DNA of 64,000 bases from Arthrobacter dokdonellae (GTDB lineage: Bacteria; Actinomycetota; Actinomycetes; Actinomycetales; Micrococcaceae), in contig NZ_CP029642.1 in the NCBI RefSeq assembly GCF_003268655.1, positions 186,001-250,000 on the forward strand, written 5' to 3'. Below the pieces are notes generated by a model that saw only the letters and a program-made list of their open reading frames with translations, was not told where the DNA came from and searched no databases. The first letter of the stretch is position 1; each line of letters begins with the position of its first letter. Below are positions 52,064 through 62,301 of the stretch, piece by piece. The translations under genes and the position numbers were made by a program.

Positions 52064-53506
52064 ATGACCGAACACGACAAGGCAAACGATCACTCATCGG
52101 GGGAACCTCCCGCGGAGGGCACCGTGCCGGTTGCGGATGTCCCCGCCACCGACGCTTCCGAGGGGGCCGACGCGACGCAGGAAACCCAGATTTCCGCAGC
52201 CGACTTCGACTTTGCCGAACCTGAACTCGGGGAAGCCAAGATCAGCGCGGAAGCGGCCGACAGCGTCGACCTGAAGAAGGTGGAAGCCGAGGCGGCCGAA
52301 GTTGAACGTGAGGCCGCACGATCCACGCAGCTCGGCGCTGCCGAGGTCATCTCCTCCGTGCCACCGGCGGCCGTCGACTTCGACATGCCCAAATCCGGGC
52401 ACGGCCGGGATACCGACGCGACCGCCGTGACGCACGACGCCGGCCAGCCGCCTTCCGCGGCCGCCTCACCATCGGCTCCCCCTGTTCCCGAGGCCGACGA
52501 GCCTGCTGCAGCTGAGGGGCCCGCTGCAGCTGAGGCGCCTGCCGCCGCAGAACACCCGGACGCACCCGGGGTCGGGCCGCACCGCGTCGGCCGCGGCATT
52601 GACGACGGTTCCGGCTGGCGCCGCCCGGAGACGCCGTGGGAACAGCCCACCACGCAGTGGCAGCAGTCGGCCACGCCCTGGCAGCCCAAGGCCAACGCCT
52701 GGCAGTCGCCTGCCCAGCATGCCCAGGGCGAGGCGGACGCGGCAGCAGCCAGCCTGGCCGCGGGCGGACCAGCCACCGGAGCGCCCGCGGGCGAACAGGC
52801 TTCGGGCGAACAGGCTTCGGGCGAACAGGCTTCGGGCGAACAGAGCGCGGACGCCTTGCCGCCGGTGCGGCCCGGCGTCCCGCCCATCCCCCCGATGCCC
52901 GGCCAGACCGGCTCCGGCCAGCCCGCCTCCAACCAAAGCTGGAATCAGGCGCCTGCGCCCGACGCCGGCAAACAACAGGGAAACAAGGGCAAGCTGCTGA
53001 TCGTCCTCGGCGTGGTCGTGGTCGGACTCGTCCTCGTCGCGCTGTTGGTCTGGCTGCTGCTGGGCCTTTTCTCCGGCAACTCCACGGCCGGGTCCCCCAC
53101 CGCGGTCGCGGGCGCCACGTCGGGTGCCTCCACCAACCCGGACGACGTCATCGTGCCGCGGGCCTCGCCGGAGGACTGGCTGACCGGTGACTGCCTGCGC
53201 GGCTATGTCGGCATCAACCAGGCCGCCGACGTGGTGGTGTGCAGCAGCCTGCATTCGGCCCAGGTGGTGGGTTCCTCGGTTCTCACGGAGTCAACCGCGT
53301 TTCCGGGCGATGATGTGCTCAAGGCCAAGGCCGCGGCGGTGTGCAAGGCCGTGCAGTACACGGATGCAACCAAGGCCTACGCGGGCTTGAAGGAATTCAA
53401 GGCCTACCCTTCGGAGAGCACGTGGGATACCGCCAACGACCGCCGGATTGACTGCATCGTCGTGGACCCGACGGGCGATCACCTGAAGACGTCGCTGATC
53501 CAATAG
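52064..53506 (+). CDS. Single-pass membrane protein with septum-formation domain
   Basis: This 480-residue protein has a long acidic, low-complexity cytosolic part (1-300). It includes GEQAS repeats (about 243-262, four 15-bp DNA units starting at 52790) and Pro-rich stretches. One transmembrane helix lies at about 310-335 (LLIVLGVVVVGLVLVALLVW). The extracytoplasmic domain begins near residue 370 with WLTGDCLRGYVG and has four Cys in total, matching the septum-formation domain (PF13845-like). It might take part in division or envelope assembly; there is no direct evidence. GGAAGG lies 10 bases upstream of the start. Confidence 0.75.
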   Translation: MTEHDKANDHSSGEPPAEGTVPVADVPATDASEGADATQETQISAADFDFAEPELGEAKISAEAADSVDLKKVEAEAAEVEREAARSTQLGAAEVISSVPPAAVDFDMPKSGHGRDTDATAVTHDAGQPPSAAASPSAPPVPEADEPAAAEGPAAAEAPAAAEHPDAPGVGPHRVGRGIDDGSGWRRPETPWEQPTTQWQQSATPWQPKANAWQSPAQHAQGEADAAAASLAAGGPATGAPAGEQASGEQASGEQASGEQSADALPPVRPGVPPIPPMPGQTGSGQPASNQSWNQAPAPDAGKQQGNKGKLLIVLGVVVVGLVLVALLVWLLLGLFSGNSTAGSPTAVAGATSGASTNPDDVIVPRASPEDWLTGDCLRGYVGINQAADVVVCSSLHSAQVVGSSVLTESTAFPGDDVLKAKAAAVCKAVQYTDATKAYAGLKEFKAYPSESTWDTANDRRIDCIVVDPTGDHLKTSLIQ

Positions 53507-53549
53507 CGCCCGCACCGGCGGAGACGGACTGCCAGTGCGCCACGCGCAG

Positions 53550-53599
53550 AAAAGGGCTGCGCCCCCGGTGGATTTTCCCATCGGGGGCGCAGCCCTTTT
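53550..53599. terminator. Bidirectional terminator between the septum-domain gene and clpB
   Basis: AAAAGGGCTGCGCCCCCG (53550-53567) and its perfect inverse (53582-53599) form an 18-bp stem with a 14-nt loop. A-runs and T-runs at the ends make it work on both strands, 43 bp after one stop and 14 bp from the other gene's end. Confidence 0.93.
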
Positions 53600-53613
53600 G
53601 ACGGTTAAGCGCG

Positions 53614-56232
53614 TTATTTGCGCCGCACGGTCAGTCCCGACTCGCCAGCTGACGCGTCCGCCATGGCGAGTTCTTCGAAGTCCGCGGCCGTGTCCACCAG
53701 CACGGTGTCGCCGTCGCTGATGTGGCCGGAGAGGATGTCCTTGGCCAGGCGGTCGCCGATCTGCCGCTGGACCAGCCGTCGCAGGGGCCGTGCCCCGTAG
53801 GCGGGGTCATAGCCGGACAGCGCCAGCCACGCCTTCGCCGAGTCGGTCACGTCCAGGGCCAGCCGGCGCCCGGCCAGCCGTGCCGCCAGCGATTGGACCT
53901 GCAGGTCGACGATCCTGGACAGCTCGTCCACACTCAGCGCGTCAAACATGACGATCTCGTCCAGGCGGTTCAGGAACTCGGGCTTGAACGACGCCTCCAC
54001 GATGGACATGACGGCCTTGTGCTTCTCGTCGTCGGACAGCGAAGGATCCACCAGGAACTGGGAGCCGAGGTTGGAGGTGAGCACCACAATGACGTTGCGG
54101 AAGTCAACGGTGCGGCCCTGCCCGTCGGTGAGGCGGCCGTCGTCGAACACCTGGAGGAGGATGTCAAAGACCTCCGGGTGTGCCTTCTCCACCTCATCCA
54201 GCAGCACCACTGAGTACGGGCGACGCCGGACAGCCTCCGTGAGCTGCCCACCCTCGTCGTAGCCGACGTATCCGGGAGGCGCGCCGACCAGCCGGGCGAC
54301 GGAGTGCTTCTCGGAGTATTCGCTCATGTCGATGCGGATCATGGCGCGTTCGTCGTCGAAGAGGAAGTCCGCCAGGGCCTTGGCCAGTTCCGTCTTGCCC
54401 ACCCCGGTGGGGCCCAGGAACAGAAAGGATCCCGTGGGACGGTCCGGGTCGCTGATGCCGGCGCGGGCGCGCCGGACGGCGTCGGAGACGGCCGTGACGG
54501 CCTTGGACTGGCCGATCAGGCGGGCGCCGAGCACCTGCTCCATGTTCAGCAGCTTCGCACTTTCTCCCTGCAGCATGCGCCCGGCGGGGATGCCCGTCCA
54601 CGCGGAGATGACCTCGGCGATGTCGTCGGCGGTGACTTCCTCGGCCACCATCAGGTCCTTCTTTTCCGTCTCCTCCTCGGCGGCCGCGGCGTCCAGCTCA
54701 TGCTGCAACGCCGGCAGTTCCCCATACAGGATCCGGGAGGCCAGCTCCAGGTCGCCGTCGCGCTGGGCCTTCTCAGCCACGGAACGGCGCTCGTCAAGCT
54801 TCGCCTTCAGCTCGCCCACGCGGTTCAGGCCGGCCTTCTCCGCCTCCCAGCGCGCGTTCAGGGCCGACAGTTCCTCCTTCTTGTCCGCCATGTCCGATCG
54901 AAGGGCGGCCAACCGTTCCACGGAGGCCTCGTCGGTTTCGCCGCTGAGCGCCAGTTCCTCCATGGTCAGGCGGTCGACGGCGCGGCGGAGCTGGTCGATC
55001 TCCTCCGGCGCCGAATCGATTTCCATGCGCAGGCGGGAAGCGGCCTCGTCCACCAGGTCGATCGCCTTGTCCGGCAGCTGCCGGCCGCTGATGTAGCGGT
55101 TGGAGAGGGTGGCGGCGGCCACCAGGGCGGAGTCGGCGATCGCAACCTTGTGGTGCGCCTCGTAGCGTTCCTTGAGCCCGCGGAGAATGCCGATCGTGTC
55201 ATCGACGCTGGGTTCACCGACGTAGACCTGCTGGAAGCGGCGCTCCAGGGCGGGATCCTTTTCAATGTTTTCGCGGTATTCATCCAGCGTGGTGGCACCG
55301 ATCAGGCGCAGCTCGCCGCGGGCCAGCATGGGTTTGAGCATGTTGCCTGCATCCATGGAGCCCTCCGACGCGCCGGCCCCCACCACGGTGTGGATTTCGT
55401 CAATGAAGGTGACGACCTGCCCGTCGGAGGCCTTGATTTCCTCCAGCACCGCCTTGAGCCGCTCCTCGAATTCACCGCGGTATTTGGCTCCGGCCACCAT
55501 GGACGCCAGGTCGAGGCTGATGAGCGACTTCCCCCGCAGGGATTCGGGCACGTCTCCCGCCACCATGCGCTGGGCCAGGCCTTCGACGACGGCGGTCTTG
55601 CCCACGCCGGGATCGCCGATAAGGACCGGGTTGTTCTTGGTGCGCCGGCTAAGGACCTGAATGACGCGGCGGATCTCGGAATCGCGGCCAATGACGGGGT
55701 CGAGCTTGCCGGCACGGGCCACGGCCGTCAGGTCGGTGCCGAACTTCTCCAGCGCCTGAAAGGTGTTTTCCGGGTCCGGCGTGGTGACCTTGCCGTCGCC
55801 GCGGACGGTGGGCAGGGCGGCGTCGAGGGCCTGCCGGGTGGCACCGGCCTGGCGCAGGGCACTTCCTGTTGCCCCGGCGTCGTCCGCAAGGCCGAGCAGC
55901 AGGTGTTCGGTGGAGACGTAGATGTCGCCCATGCGTTCGGCGGCCTGCTGGGCCGCCTGGACAGTCAGCAGCGTGTTCCGGCCCAGCTGCGCCTGCGCCA
56001 CGGAGGTGCCGGACGACGCCGGGAGGTTGTGGATGGCGGTGCTCGCTGCGACGCTGACCACATCGGGATCGACGCCGGCGGCTTTCAGCAGCGCGACCGC
56101 GACGCCCTCGCGCTGGTCCATGAGGGCCTTGAGCAGGTGGGCGGGCTCGACGGTGGGATTGCCGGCGGTGGAGGCGTTCATGGCTGCGGCGGAAAGAGCC
56201 TCCTGGCTCTTAGTGGTGAACTTGGCGTCCAA
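53614..56232 (-). CDS. clpB: ATP-dependent disaggregase ClpB
   Basis: ClpB refolds aggregated proteins with DnaK. The 872-residue product starts at a TTG at 56232, preferred because AAAGGACC lies eight bases upstream; an ATG at 56247 lacks such a site. The N domain has double Clp repeats ([28 protein letters not shown]). NBD1 has Walker A GDPGVGKT (206-213) and NBD2 has Walker A GPTGVGKT (about 607-614). A coiled-coil middle domain lies between, including [24 protein letters not shown] heptads. A HAIR operator lies just upstream, consistent with HspR heat-shock control. Confidence 0.96.
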   Translation of the reverse strand: MDAKFTTKSQEALSAAAMNASTAGNPTVEPAHLLKALMDQREGVAVALLKAAGVDPDVVSVAASTAIHNLPASSGTSVAQAQLGRNTLLTVQAAQQAAERMGDIYVSTEHLLLGLADDAGATGSALRQAGATRQALDAALPTVRGDGKVTTPDPENTFQALEKFGTDLTAVARAGKLDPVIGRDSEIRRVIQVLSRRTKNNPVLIGDPGVGKTAVVEGLAQRMVAGDVPESLRGKSLISLDLASMVAGAKYRGEFEERLKAVLEEIKASDGQVVTFIDEIHTVVGAGASEGSMDAGNMLKPMLARGELRLIGATTLDEYRENIEKDPALERRFQQVYVGEPSVDDTIGILRGLKERYEAHHKVAIADSALVAAATLSNRYISGRQLPDKAIDLVDEAASRLRMEIDSAPEEIDQLRRAVDRLTMEELALSGETDEASVERLAALRSDMADKKEELSALNARWEAEKAGLNRVGELKAKLDERRSVAEKAQRDGDLELASRILYGELPALQHELDAAAAEEETEKKDLMVAEEVTADDIAEVISAWTGIPAGRMLQGESAKLLNMEQVLGARLIGQSKAVTAVSDAVRRARAGISDPDRPTGSFLFLGPTGVGKTELAKALADFLFDDERAMIRIDMSEYSEKHSVARLVGAPPGYVGYDEGGQLTEAVRRRPYSVVLLDEVEKAHPEVFDILLQVFDDGRLTDGQGRTVDFRNVIVVLTSNLGSQFLVDPSLSDDEKHKAVMSIVEASFKPEFLNRLDEIVMFDALSVDELSRIVDLQVQSLAARLAGRRLALDVTDSAKAWLALSGYDPAYGARPLRRLVQRQIGDRLAKDILSGHISDGDTVLVDTAADFEELAMADASAGESGLTVRRK

Positions 56233-56274
56233 GAGAGGTCCTTTCATGAGGTGCTTGGAAGTGATGCCTTCAAA

Positions 56275-56295
56275 GTTGAGTCTAGTACGCTCAAG
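56275..56295. promoter_or_regulatory. HAIR-type HspR operator of clpB
   Basis: On the minus strand the sequence reads CTTGAGC-N7-ACTCAAC, close to the HAIR consensus CTTGAGT-N7-ACTCAAG with one change in each arm. It lies 43 bp upstream of the clpB start. HspR with DnaK binds HAIR sites in other actinobacteria. Confidence 0.75.
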
Positions 56296-56345
56296 TTCAT
56301 TTGTGTGACTTCGCGGAAGTGTTTCTTCCCACGGCGAAATCGCCC

Positions 56346-56376
56346 TTGACCTTGACGCTGCGTCAAGATTTAGAGT
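56346..56376 (+). promoter_or_regulatory. MerR-type promoter with 19-bp spacer and dyad
   Basis: TTGACC (56346-56351) and TAGAGT (56371-56376) are separated by 19 bp, the long spacing that MerR-family activators correct. Between them lies the dyad CTTGAC-GCTGC-GTCAAG (56351-56367). The predicted transcription start falls at or next to the ATG at 56383, so the mRNA is probably leaderless. This suggests autoregulation by the downstream gene. Confidence 0.7.
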
Positions 56377-56382
56377 CATTTT

Positions 56383-57150
56383 ATGGAAGTTGTTGATTGG
56401 CCCATTCACCGGATCGCGGCCCTCGCCGGCACCACCAGCCGCACGCTCCGGCACTACGACTCCGTGGGACTGCTGGCGCCGACCAGGGTCGCCGGGAACG
56501 GCTACCGGCACTACGACCAGGCGGCGCTGGTGCGGCTGCAGCGGATATTGCTGCTGAGGGAACTGGGCCTGGGGCTGCCTGTGATTGCCGCCGTGCTGGA
56601 CCACCAGGAATCGGCCGCGGCCGCGCTCGAGGCGCACGTCAACTGGCTGCGGTCCGAGCAGGAAAGGCTGGCGCGGCAGATAGCTTCCGTGGAGAAGACC
56701 ATTGAATCGGTACGAAAAGGAGGAACGCTCATGGCCGAGCAGATGTTTGACGGCTTTGACCACACCCACTACAAGGACGAGGTTGAGCAACGCTGGGGCA
56801 AGGACGCCTATGCCCGCGGCGATGCCTGGTGGCGGGGCCTGGGCGCTTCTGGGCAGGCTGCCTGGAAGGAGCGGCTGGCCGTGTTGAACAGCGACTGGAT
56901 TGAGGCGTTTTCCAGCGGCGTACCGGCCTCCTCCGCGGAAGCGCAGGACTTGGCGCGGCGCCACGTTGAGTGGCTCACGTCCGTTCCGGGCACGCCGGCG
57001 TCGTCGCCCGACGGTGACGTGCGGGGCTACGTGACGGGCCTGGGCGAGATGTATGTGGCTGATCCCCGTTTTGGCGCAAATTACGGCGGGGAAGCTGGGG
57101 CCGCGTACGTCCGCGACGCGCTGGCCTTGTATGCGGAGCGGGAGCTGTAG
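56383..57150 (+). CDS. MerR-family regulator with TipAS ligand-binding domain
   Basis: This TipA-like protein of 255 residues has an N-terminal MerR winged helix ([20 protein letters not shown], then [19 protein letters not shown]). A coiled-coil dimer helix (about 75-112) follows. After a Met at about 117 comes the TipAS domain (about 120-255) with [19 protein letters not shown] and [20 protein letters not shown]. TipAS binds thiopeptide antibiotics in Streptomyces and can also be made as a separate short form; the internal AUG with AAAGGAGG-type purines (56717) could serve the same here. It is divergent from clpB. Confidence 0.9.
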   Translation: MEVVDWPIHRIAALAGTTSRTLRHYDSVGLLAPTRVAGNGYRHYDQAALVRLQRILLLRELGLGLPVIAAVLDHQESAAAALEAHVNWLRSEQERLARQIASVEKTIESVRKGGTLMAEQMFDGFDHTHYKDEVEQRWGKDAYARGDAWWRGLGASGQAAWKERLAVLNSDWIEAFSSGVPASSAEAQDLARRHVEWLTSVPGTPASSPDGDVRGYVTGLGEMYVADPRFGANYGGEAGAAYVRDALALYAEREL

Positions 57151-57170
57151 GCCCACGCGTTCCCTTTCGA

Positions 57171-57260
57171 CGCTCCTGCAGATCCGGGGGCGATACAAGG
57201 AACGCTCCTGCAGTGACCTGCAGGAGCGTTCGCCCAAAACTCCCCGGATCTGCCGGAGGG
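57171..57260. repeat. Nested dyad element
   Basis: The inner hairpin is AACGCTCCTGCAG (57201-57213) and its perfect inverse (57218-57230) with loop TGAC. The outer arms are CTCCTGCAGATCCGGGG (57173-57189) and its inverse at 57242-57258, with 16 of 17 matches. The whole element folds as a long stem. It lies about 20 bp after the tipA-like gene. Confidence 0.8.
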
Positions 57261-57337
57261 TCTATAAGGAAGGCCAGCTTAGTCCACCATCTCCAGCAAC
57301 CTCGGCAACCACGGCAACCACGGCCTAAGCTGGGGCC

Positions 57338-58207
57338 ATGATCTTGATCGATCCGCCGTTTTGGCCGGCCCATGGCACGGTGTTCTCGCATTTGGTCTCG
57401 GACAGATCGCTGGTCGAGCTCCACGAATTTGCCGTGGCGGCCGGGGTGAGTGAACGCGCCTTTGACCAGGACCATTACGACGTTCCGGAACGTCTCTACG
57501 GGGGATTGGTGGCGGCCGGTGCGGTGCCGGTGTCCGGCAAGCATCTGGTCCGCGCCCTGGCCGCCTCGGGCCTGCGTGTCAAGGCACGGCACCGCGGCAA
57601 GTCCGTTGAACCGGCGCTGCAGTACCGCTGGGACACGCTCATCCCGGCCGCACCGAAAGTGGGCGCCGAGCTGCTTCGCCGCTGGAACGAACCACACCGG
57701 CACTACCATTCAGCAACGCACCTGTTGGCCGTTCTCGAGGCACTTGACCTGCTCACCGACGGCCGCCCGCCACAGCCAGTCATTCTCGCGGCCTGGTTCC
57801 ATGACGCCTTCTACAACGGTGTCCCCGGAAAGGACGAGGAGGAGTCGGCTTTATTGGCACAGGCGCACTTAAACCCCCTGATTCCCGCGGACGTGGCCGC
57901 CGAAGTGTCCCGGCTGGTCCGCCTCACCGCCACCCACTCCCCCGGACCAACGGACCACGCCGGCGCGCTGCTTTGCGACGCGGACCTCGCAGTCCTCGGC
58001 GGGCCGCCGGAGTCATATGCCCGCTATCTTGCGGGAGTCCGCGCAGACTACGCCCACATACGCCCGGCTGAGTTCAACAACGGACGGGCCGCCGTCGTAC
58101 GCCGGCTGCTGGCGCTGGACCCGCTCTTCCACACGCCAAAAGGCAGGGCACTATGGGCGGGCCAGGCGCACGTGAACCTCAACAACGAATTGGCACACTT
58201 GCACTAA
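57338..58207 (+). CDS. DUF4031 plus HD-type domain protein
   Basis: This 289-residue protein has two parts. The first 85 residues (MILIDPPFWPAHGTVFSHLV...) are DUF4031-like, a small domain of unknown role often fused to or found beside hydrolases. The rest resembles HD-superfamily predicted metal-dependent phosphohydrolases. Metal ligands may be His in EPHRHYHSATHLLAVLEAL and HD in AAWFHDAFYNG, with a further His/Asp pair in ATHSPGPTDHAGALLCDADL. A hydrolase acting on a nucleotide is possible. It starts 80 bp after the dyad element. Confidence 0.8.
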   Translation: MILIDPPFWPAHGTVFSHLVSDRSLVELHEFAVAAGVSERAFDQDHYDVPERLYGGLVAAGAVPVSGKHLVRALAASGLRVKARHRGKSVEPALQYRWDTLIPAAPKVGAELLRRWNEPHRHYHSATHLLAVLEALDLLTDGRPPQPVILAAWFHDAFYNGVPGKDEEESALLAQAHLNPLIPADVAAEVSRLVRLTATHSPGPTDHAGALLCDADLAVLGGPPESYARYLAGVRADYAHIRPAEFNNGRAAVVRRLLALDPLFHTPKGRALWAGQAHVNLNNELAHLH

Positions 58208-58230
58208 TACGTACCCAGTAGGCTTGGCGC

Positions 58231-58656
58231 ATGTCAGACTACAGCCAACTGCCCGTCGCCGAATTTGCCTTCCCCGGTCCACTGCGCGACCAGCTGGTGG
58301 CCGCAATTCTCGACGGCTCCAAAACGTCCACCACGGGAACAGTCCACGAGTATGAGGTGGAGCAGGAGGACTTTCCTGTGGTCGGCGCCCGGGAAGTGGT
58401 GGTCGATTCCCAGGGAAGGCCAGTGGCCGTCATCGAGATCACTGACGTGCGCCACGTGCGCCTCGCCGACGTGGACCTACAGCACGCCATCGACGAGGGC
58501 GAGGGCTACACCACCGTTGCGCAGTGGCGCGAGGCGCATGAAGGGTTCTGGCATTCGGCACCAATGCGCACTGCCCTCAACGACCCCGCGTTCACCGTCG
58601 ATGACAGCACCATGCTGGTGTTGCAGCGCTTCCGCCTGGTCGAGCGGCTGCCATGA
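58231..58656 (+). CDS. ASCH-domain protein
   Basis: This is a 141-residue protein of the ASCH fold, related to PUA-like RNA-binding domains. The family motif near the N-terminus, LDGSKTSTTG (GxKxxTxR-like), is present and is followed by FPVVGAREVVVDSQGRPVAV. The last half has VDLQHAIDEGEGYTTVAQWR and WREAHEGFW, typical of this group. Some relatives hydrolyse N4-acetylcytidine; this is not proved here. It follows the DUF4031/HD gene by 23 bp. Confidence 0.87.
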   Translation: MSDYSQLPVAEFAFPGPLRDQLVAAILDGSKTSTTGTVHEYEVEQEDFPVVGAREVVVDSQGRPVAVIEITDVRHVRLADVDLQHAIDEGEGYTTVAQWREAHEGFWHSAPMRTALNDPAFTVDDSTMLVLQRFRLVERLP

Positions 58657-58770
58657 GCACCCACGGCCTTGTCCGCAGCTGGCACGACGACGACGGGTTG
58701 GATGGCAAGAATGCGGGCCAGAAATAGTTATCAGAAAACACCCACACCCGCCGCTCGCTAGTCTTGTGCC

Positions 58771-59430
58771 ATGCCTTCGAAACCCGCACCCCGCCTTCCC
58801 CGGCTCGACCCCGTCCAGCTGAACAACCTGGCAGACAATGAGGACGCGTTTTTCGGCCCGGGCGACACCTATGACGGCCAGCGCTTCAACCGGCCGTCCT
58901 TTGACGGGGCGGACCTTACGTCCACGGACTTTCTGGAATGCCAGCTCGACGCCCCCACCTTCGACGGCGCCGAACTGCGCGGCACCCGGTTCCGCGGCTC
59001 GGTCCTCACAGACAGCTTCGCGCCCGTCCTGAAGGCCTCCCGGACAAGCTGGCGGGATGTGGAAATCACCACCCCGCGGTGGGGATCGGCCGAACTTTAC
59101 GACAGCACCTGGGCCAACGTGCGGATCGACGGCGGCAAGCTGGACTTCCTCAACCTGCGCGCGGCCAAAATCACTGACCTGCAAATCAGCGACTGCATCA
59201 TCGGCGAACTGGACCTGGGCGGGGCAACCGTCACGCGGCTGGCCCTGAAAAACTGCCGGATCGGGACACTGGACCTTCAGCAAGCCACACTCAAGGACGT
59301 GGACCTGCGCAGCACGGATTTCCGCACGCTCAACGGCGTCGGTTCCATGGCCGGCGTCGTCCTTGACGAATACCAGCTGGGACTGCTGGCGCCCATCCTT
59401 GCGGCTCACCTCGGCATCACGGTCGCCTGA
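58771..59430 (+). CDS. Pentapeptide-repeat protein
   Basis: This 219-residue protein has degenerate A(D/N)LxX pentapeptides from about residue 36 to 195 (e.g. SFDGADLTSTDFLECQLDAP and NLRAAKITDLQISDCIIGEL). It should fold as a right-handed quadrilateral beta-helix. Some such proteins mimic DNA and protect gyrase from quinolones, but many have unknown roles. The C-terminal 25 residues (VLDEYQLGLLAPILAAHLGI) form a helix that could dimerise the protein. It stands alone. Confidence 0.85.
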   Translation: MPSKPAPRLPRLDPVQLNNLADNEDAFFGPGDTYDGQRFNRPSFDGADLTSTDFLECQLDAPTFDGAELRGTRFRGSVLTDSFAPVLKASRTSWRDVEITTPRWGSAELYDSTWANVRIDGGKLDFLNLRAAKITDLQISDCIIGELDLGGATVTRLALKNCRIGTLDLQQATLKDVDLRSTDFRTLNGVGSMAGVVLDEYQLGLLAPILAAHLGITVA

Positions 59431-59580
59431 GCGGACCGCTGCCGCCCGAAAAATCGGCACTGCCAGCGAACTGCCAGCCGCCCACCCCTTGCCGCGCAGG
59501 TCCATCTGCAGGAGCATTCTTCTTGACATTACCCGCCGGAGTGAATCCGGCGCGCCGTTCACCACGAAGGCAGGGACGCA

Positions 59581-60564
<984 letters not shown>

Positions 60565-60619
60565 CAGGGCATTGCCGGAATGCCTCTGGCCTTGCCGGAA
60601 TGCACCTAGGCTGGTGGGC

Positions 60620-62230
60620 ATGACTCCCCGTTTTGAACGCGTCCTGGCCCGCCGCGGCGTGGGCGGCCACCGGCAGTACCGCATTCCGGCGCTTGCCGTG
60701 TCCACCCGCGGCACGCTCCTCGCGGCGTATGACGGCCGCCCCAACCTGGACGATCTCCCCAATCCGATCGACCTGCTCCTGCGCCGCAGCACCGACAACG
60801 GCCGGACCTGGGGTCCGCAGCAGACCGTCAGGACGGGCGCCGGCCTGGACGGCTATGGCGACCCCAGCCTGCTCGTGGACACCCGGACCCGTCGGATCTT
60901 CATGTTCCACGCCGCCGGCACGCACGCCGGCTTCTTTGAGGCGGCCGAAGGGCTGGACCGCGAGGACGCCATCCAACACGCGGACCTCAGCTTTTCCGAC
61001 GACGACGGCGCCACCTGGGAACACCGCCGTCTCACCCCGATGCTCAAGCGCGCCGGCATCACCGGCCTGTTCGCGGCCGCCGGGACGGGCATCCAGGTCC
61101 ACACCGGGCCCTTCGAGGGCCGCCTGGTGCAGCAGTTCGTGCTCCTGCACCACGGCGCCATCAAGGCCGCAAGCGCCTACAGCGACGATCACGGAGACAC
61201 CTGGACTTTGGGCGGATTCGTCCCCACCGCCGCAGTCGGCGCCGCCAACGAAAACAAGGTCGTCTGTCTTGCCGACGGTTCCCTGCTGCTGCATTCGCGC
61301 GCCACCCCCCACCGGCTCACGGCGGTCTCCACCGACGGCGGCCACAGCTACACCGACGCCCGGCCGCACCCGGAACTGCCCGACCCCAGCGACAACGGCT
61401 CGCTGGCACGCTTCGACGGCCTGCCCAACGTCACGGGCCTCGCGATTCCGGAAACGGACAGCTGGCTGATCGCCACGCACAACCACGACCCCTCGCTGCG
61501 CCGCAACACGGTGCTCAAGCTCTCGCGGGACAACGGCGCAACGTGGCCATTCGCAGTCGTCCTTTGCCCCGGGAGTTCGGAATATTCCACGGGCGCCCGC
61601 CTCCCCGACGGCCGCATCGGCGTGCTCTACGAGCGCCAGGGCTACCAGGAGATCGTGTTCACCTCGCTCGAGCCGAGGGAACTGCTCGGGTCCCCCGCCG
61701 CGGCGCTGACGCACGACGGCGGCACCGCCTTCGCCGGCTGCCTCGCCTTTGACGTGGTGCTGCGTTCGGTCACGCCCGCGCGTCCGGCCGTGTGGCGCAG
61801 CACCGGCGAAAGCTTCACGCTGACACAGACCGACGGAGGTTGGGACCCGTCCGCCTGGAAGGAGGTGGGGCAGGGTTACACGGAGGAGGCGCCGCAGGTG
61901 CTCTCCAACCGCGAATCCCAGGACCTCAACTACGGGCCCGCCATTCCCGGATACAAAGCCGGCGACGTCCTGGCCTTCAGCGGCCGGGTGGAAAACCGGG
62001 GCGCGGAGCCTGCCGGTGTGGTCATCCGGCACGGCGGCGCCGAAGTGATCGCCACGGAATCGCTGGAACCGGGGGCAAGCCTCGGCTTCACGTCGAACCA
62101 CACCGTGACGGCGGGAGAGCTCGCCGCGGGGCAGGCAGAGGCCGTGTTCACCCTCGAGGCCGGCCCCGACACGGCCGCGAGATCCTTCACCTTCAACACG
62201 GCCACCGGCGACATCACCGAATCCGGCTAG
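60620..62230 (+). CDS. Exo-alpha-sialidase-like glycoside hydrolase
   Basis: This is a 536-residue sialidase of the GH33-like six-bladed propeller type. The RIP motif is YRIPAL near residue 22. Asp-box motifs S-x-D-x-G-x-x-W occur at least four times (STDNGRTW, SDDDGATW, SDDHGDTW, SRDNGATW), plus STDGGHSY. The N-terminus has no signal peptide, unusual for sialidases, so either the start is wrong or the enzyme is cytosolic. The C-terminal 90 residues (GDVLAFSGRVENRGAEPAGV...) form a beta-sandwich-like domain. The natural substrate might be a non-sialic sugar. Confidence 0.86.
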   Translation: MTPRFERVLARRGVGGHRQYRIPALAVSTRGTLLAAYDGRPNLDDLPNPIDLLLRRSTDNGRTWGPQQTVRTGAGLDGYGDPSLLVDTRTRRIFMFHAAGTHAGFFEAAEGLDREDAIQHADLSFSDDDGATWEHRRLTPMLKRAGITGLFAAAGTGIQVHTGPFEGRLVQQFVLLHHGAIKAASAYSDDHGDTWTLGGFVPTAAVGAANENKVVCLADGSLLLHSRATPHRLTAVSTDGGHSYTDARPHPELPDPSDNGSLARFDGLPNVTGLAIPETDSWLIATHNHDPSLRRNTVLKLSRDNGATWPFAVVLCPGSSEYSTGARLPDGRIGVLYERQGYQEIVFTSLEPRELLGSPAAALTHDGGTAFAGCLAFDVVLRSVTPARPAVWRSTGESFTLTQTDGGWDPSAWKEVGQGYTEEAPQVLSNRESQDLNYGPAIPGYKAGDVLAFSGRVENRGAEPAGVVIRHGGAEVIATESLEPGASLGFTSNHTVTAGELAAGQAEAVFTLEAGPDTAARSFTFNTATGDITESG

Positions 62231-62301
62231 GTGTGGGAAACCGCACCTGGGAGGCATTTTCGGGGTGGCTTCCCGGCAGTTTCTGGCTCACCGACGCCCT
62301 G

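Noticed and set aside
56248..57237. Extension of clpB upstream to 57237
   Set aside because: It runs antisense through the TipA-like gene; ClpB length and the ribosome-binding site favour the start at 56232.
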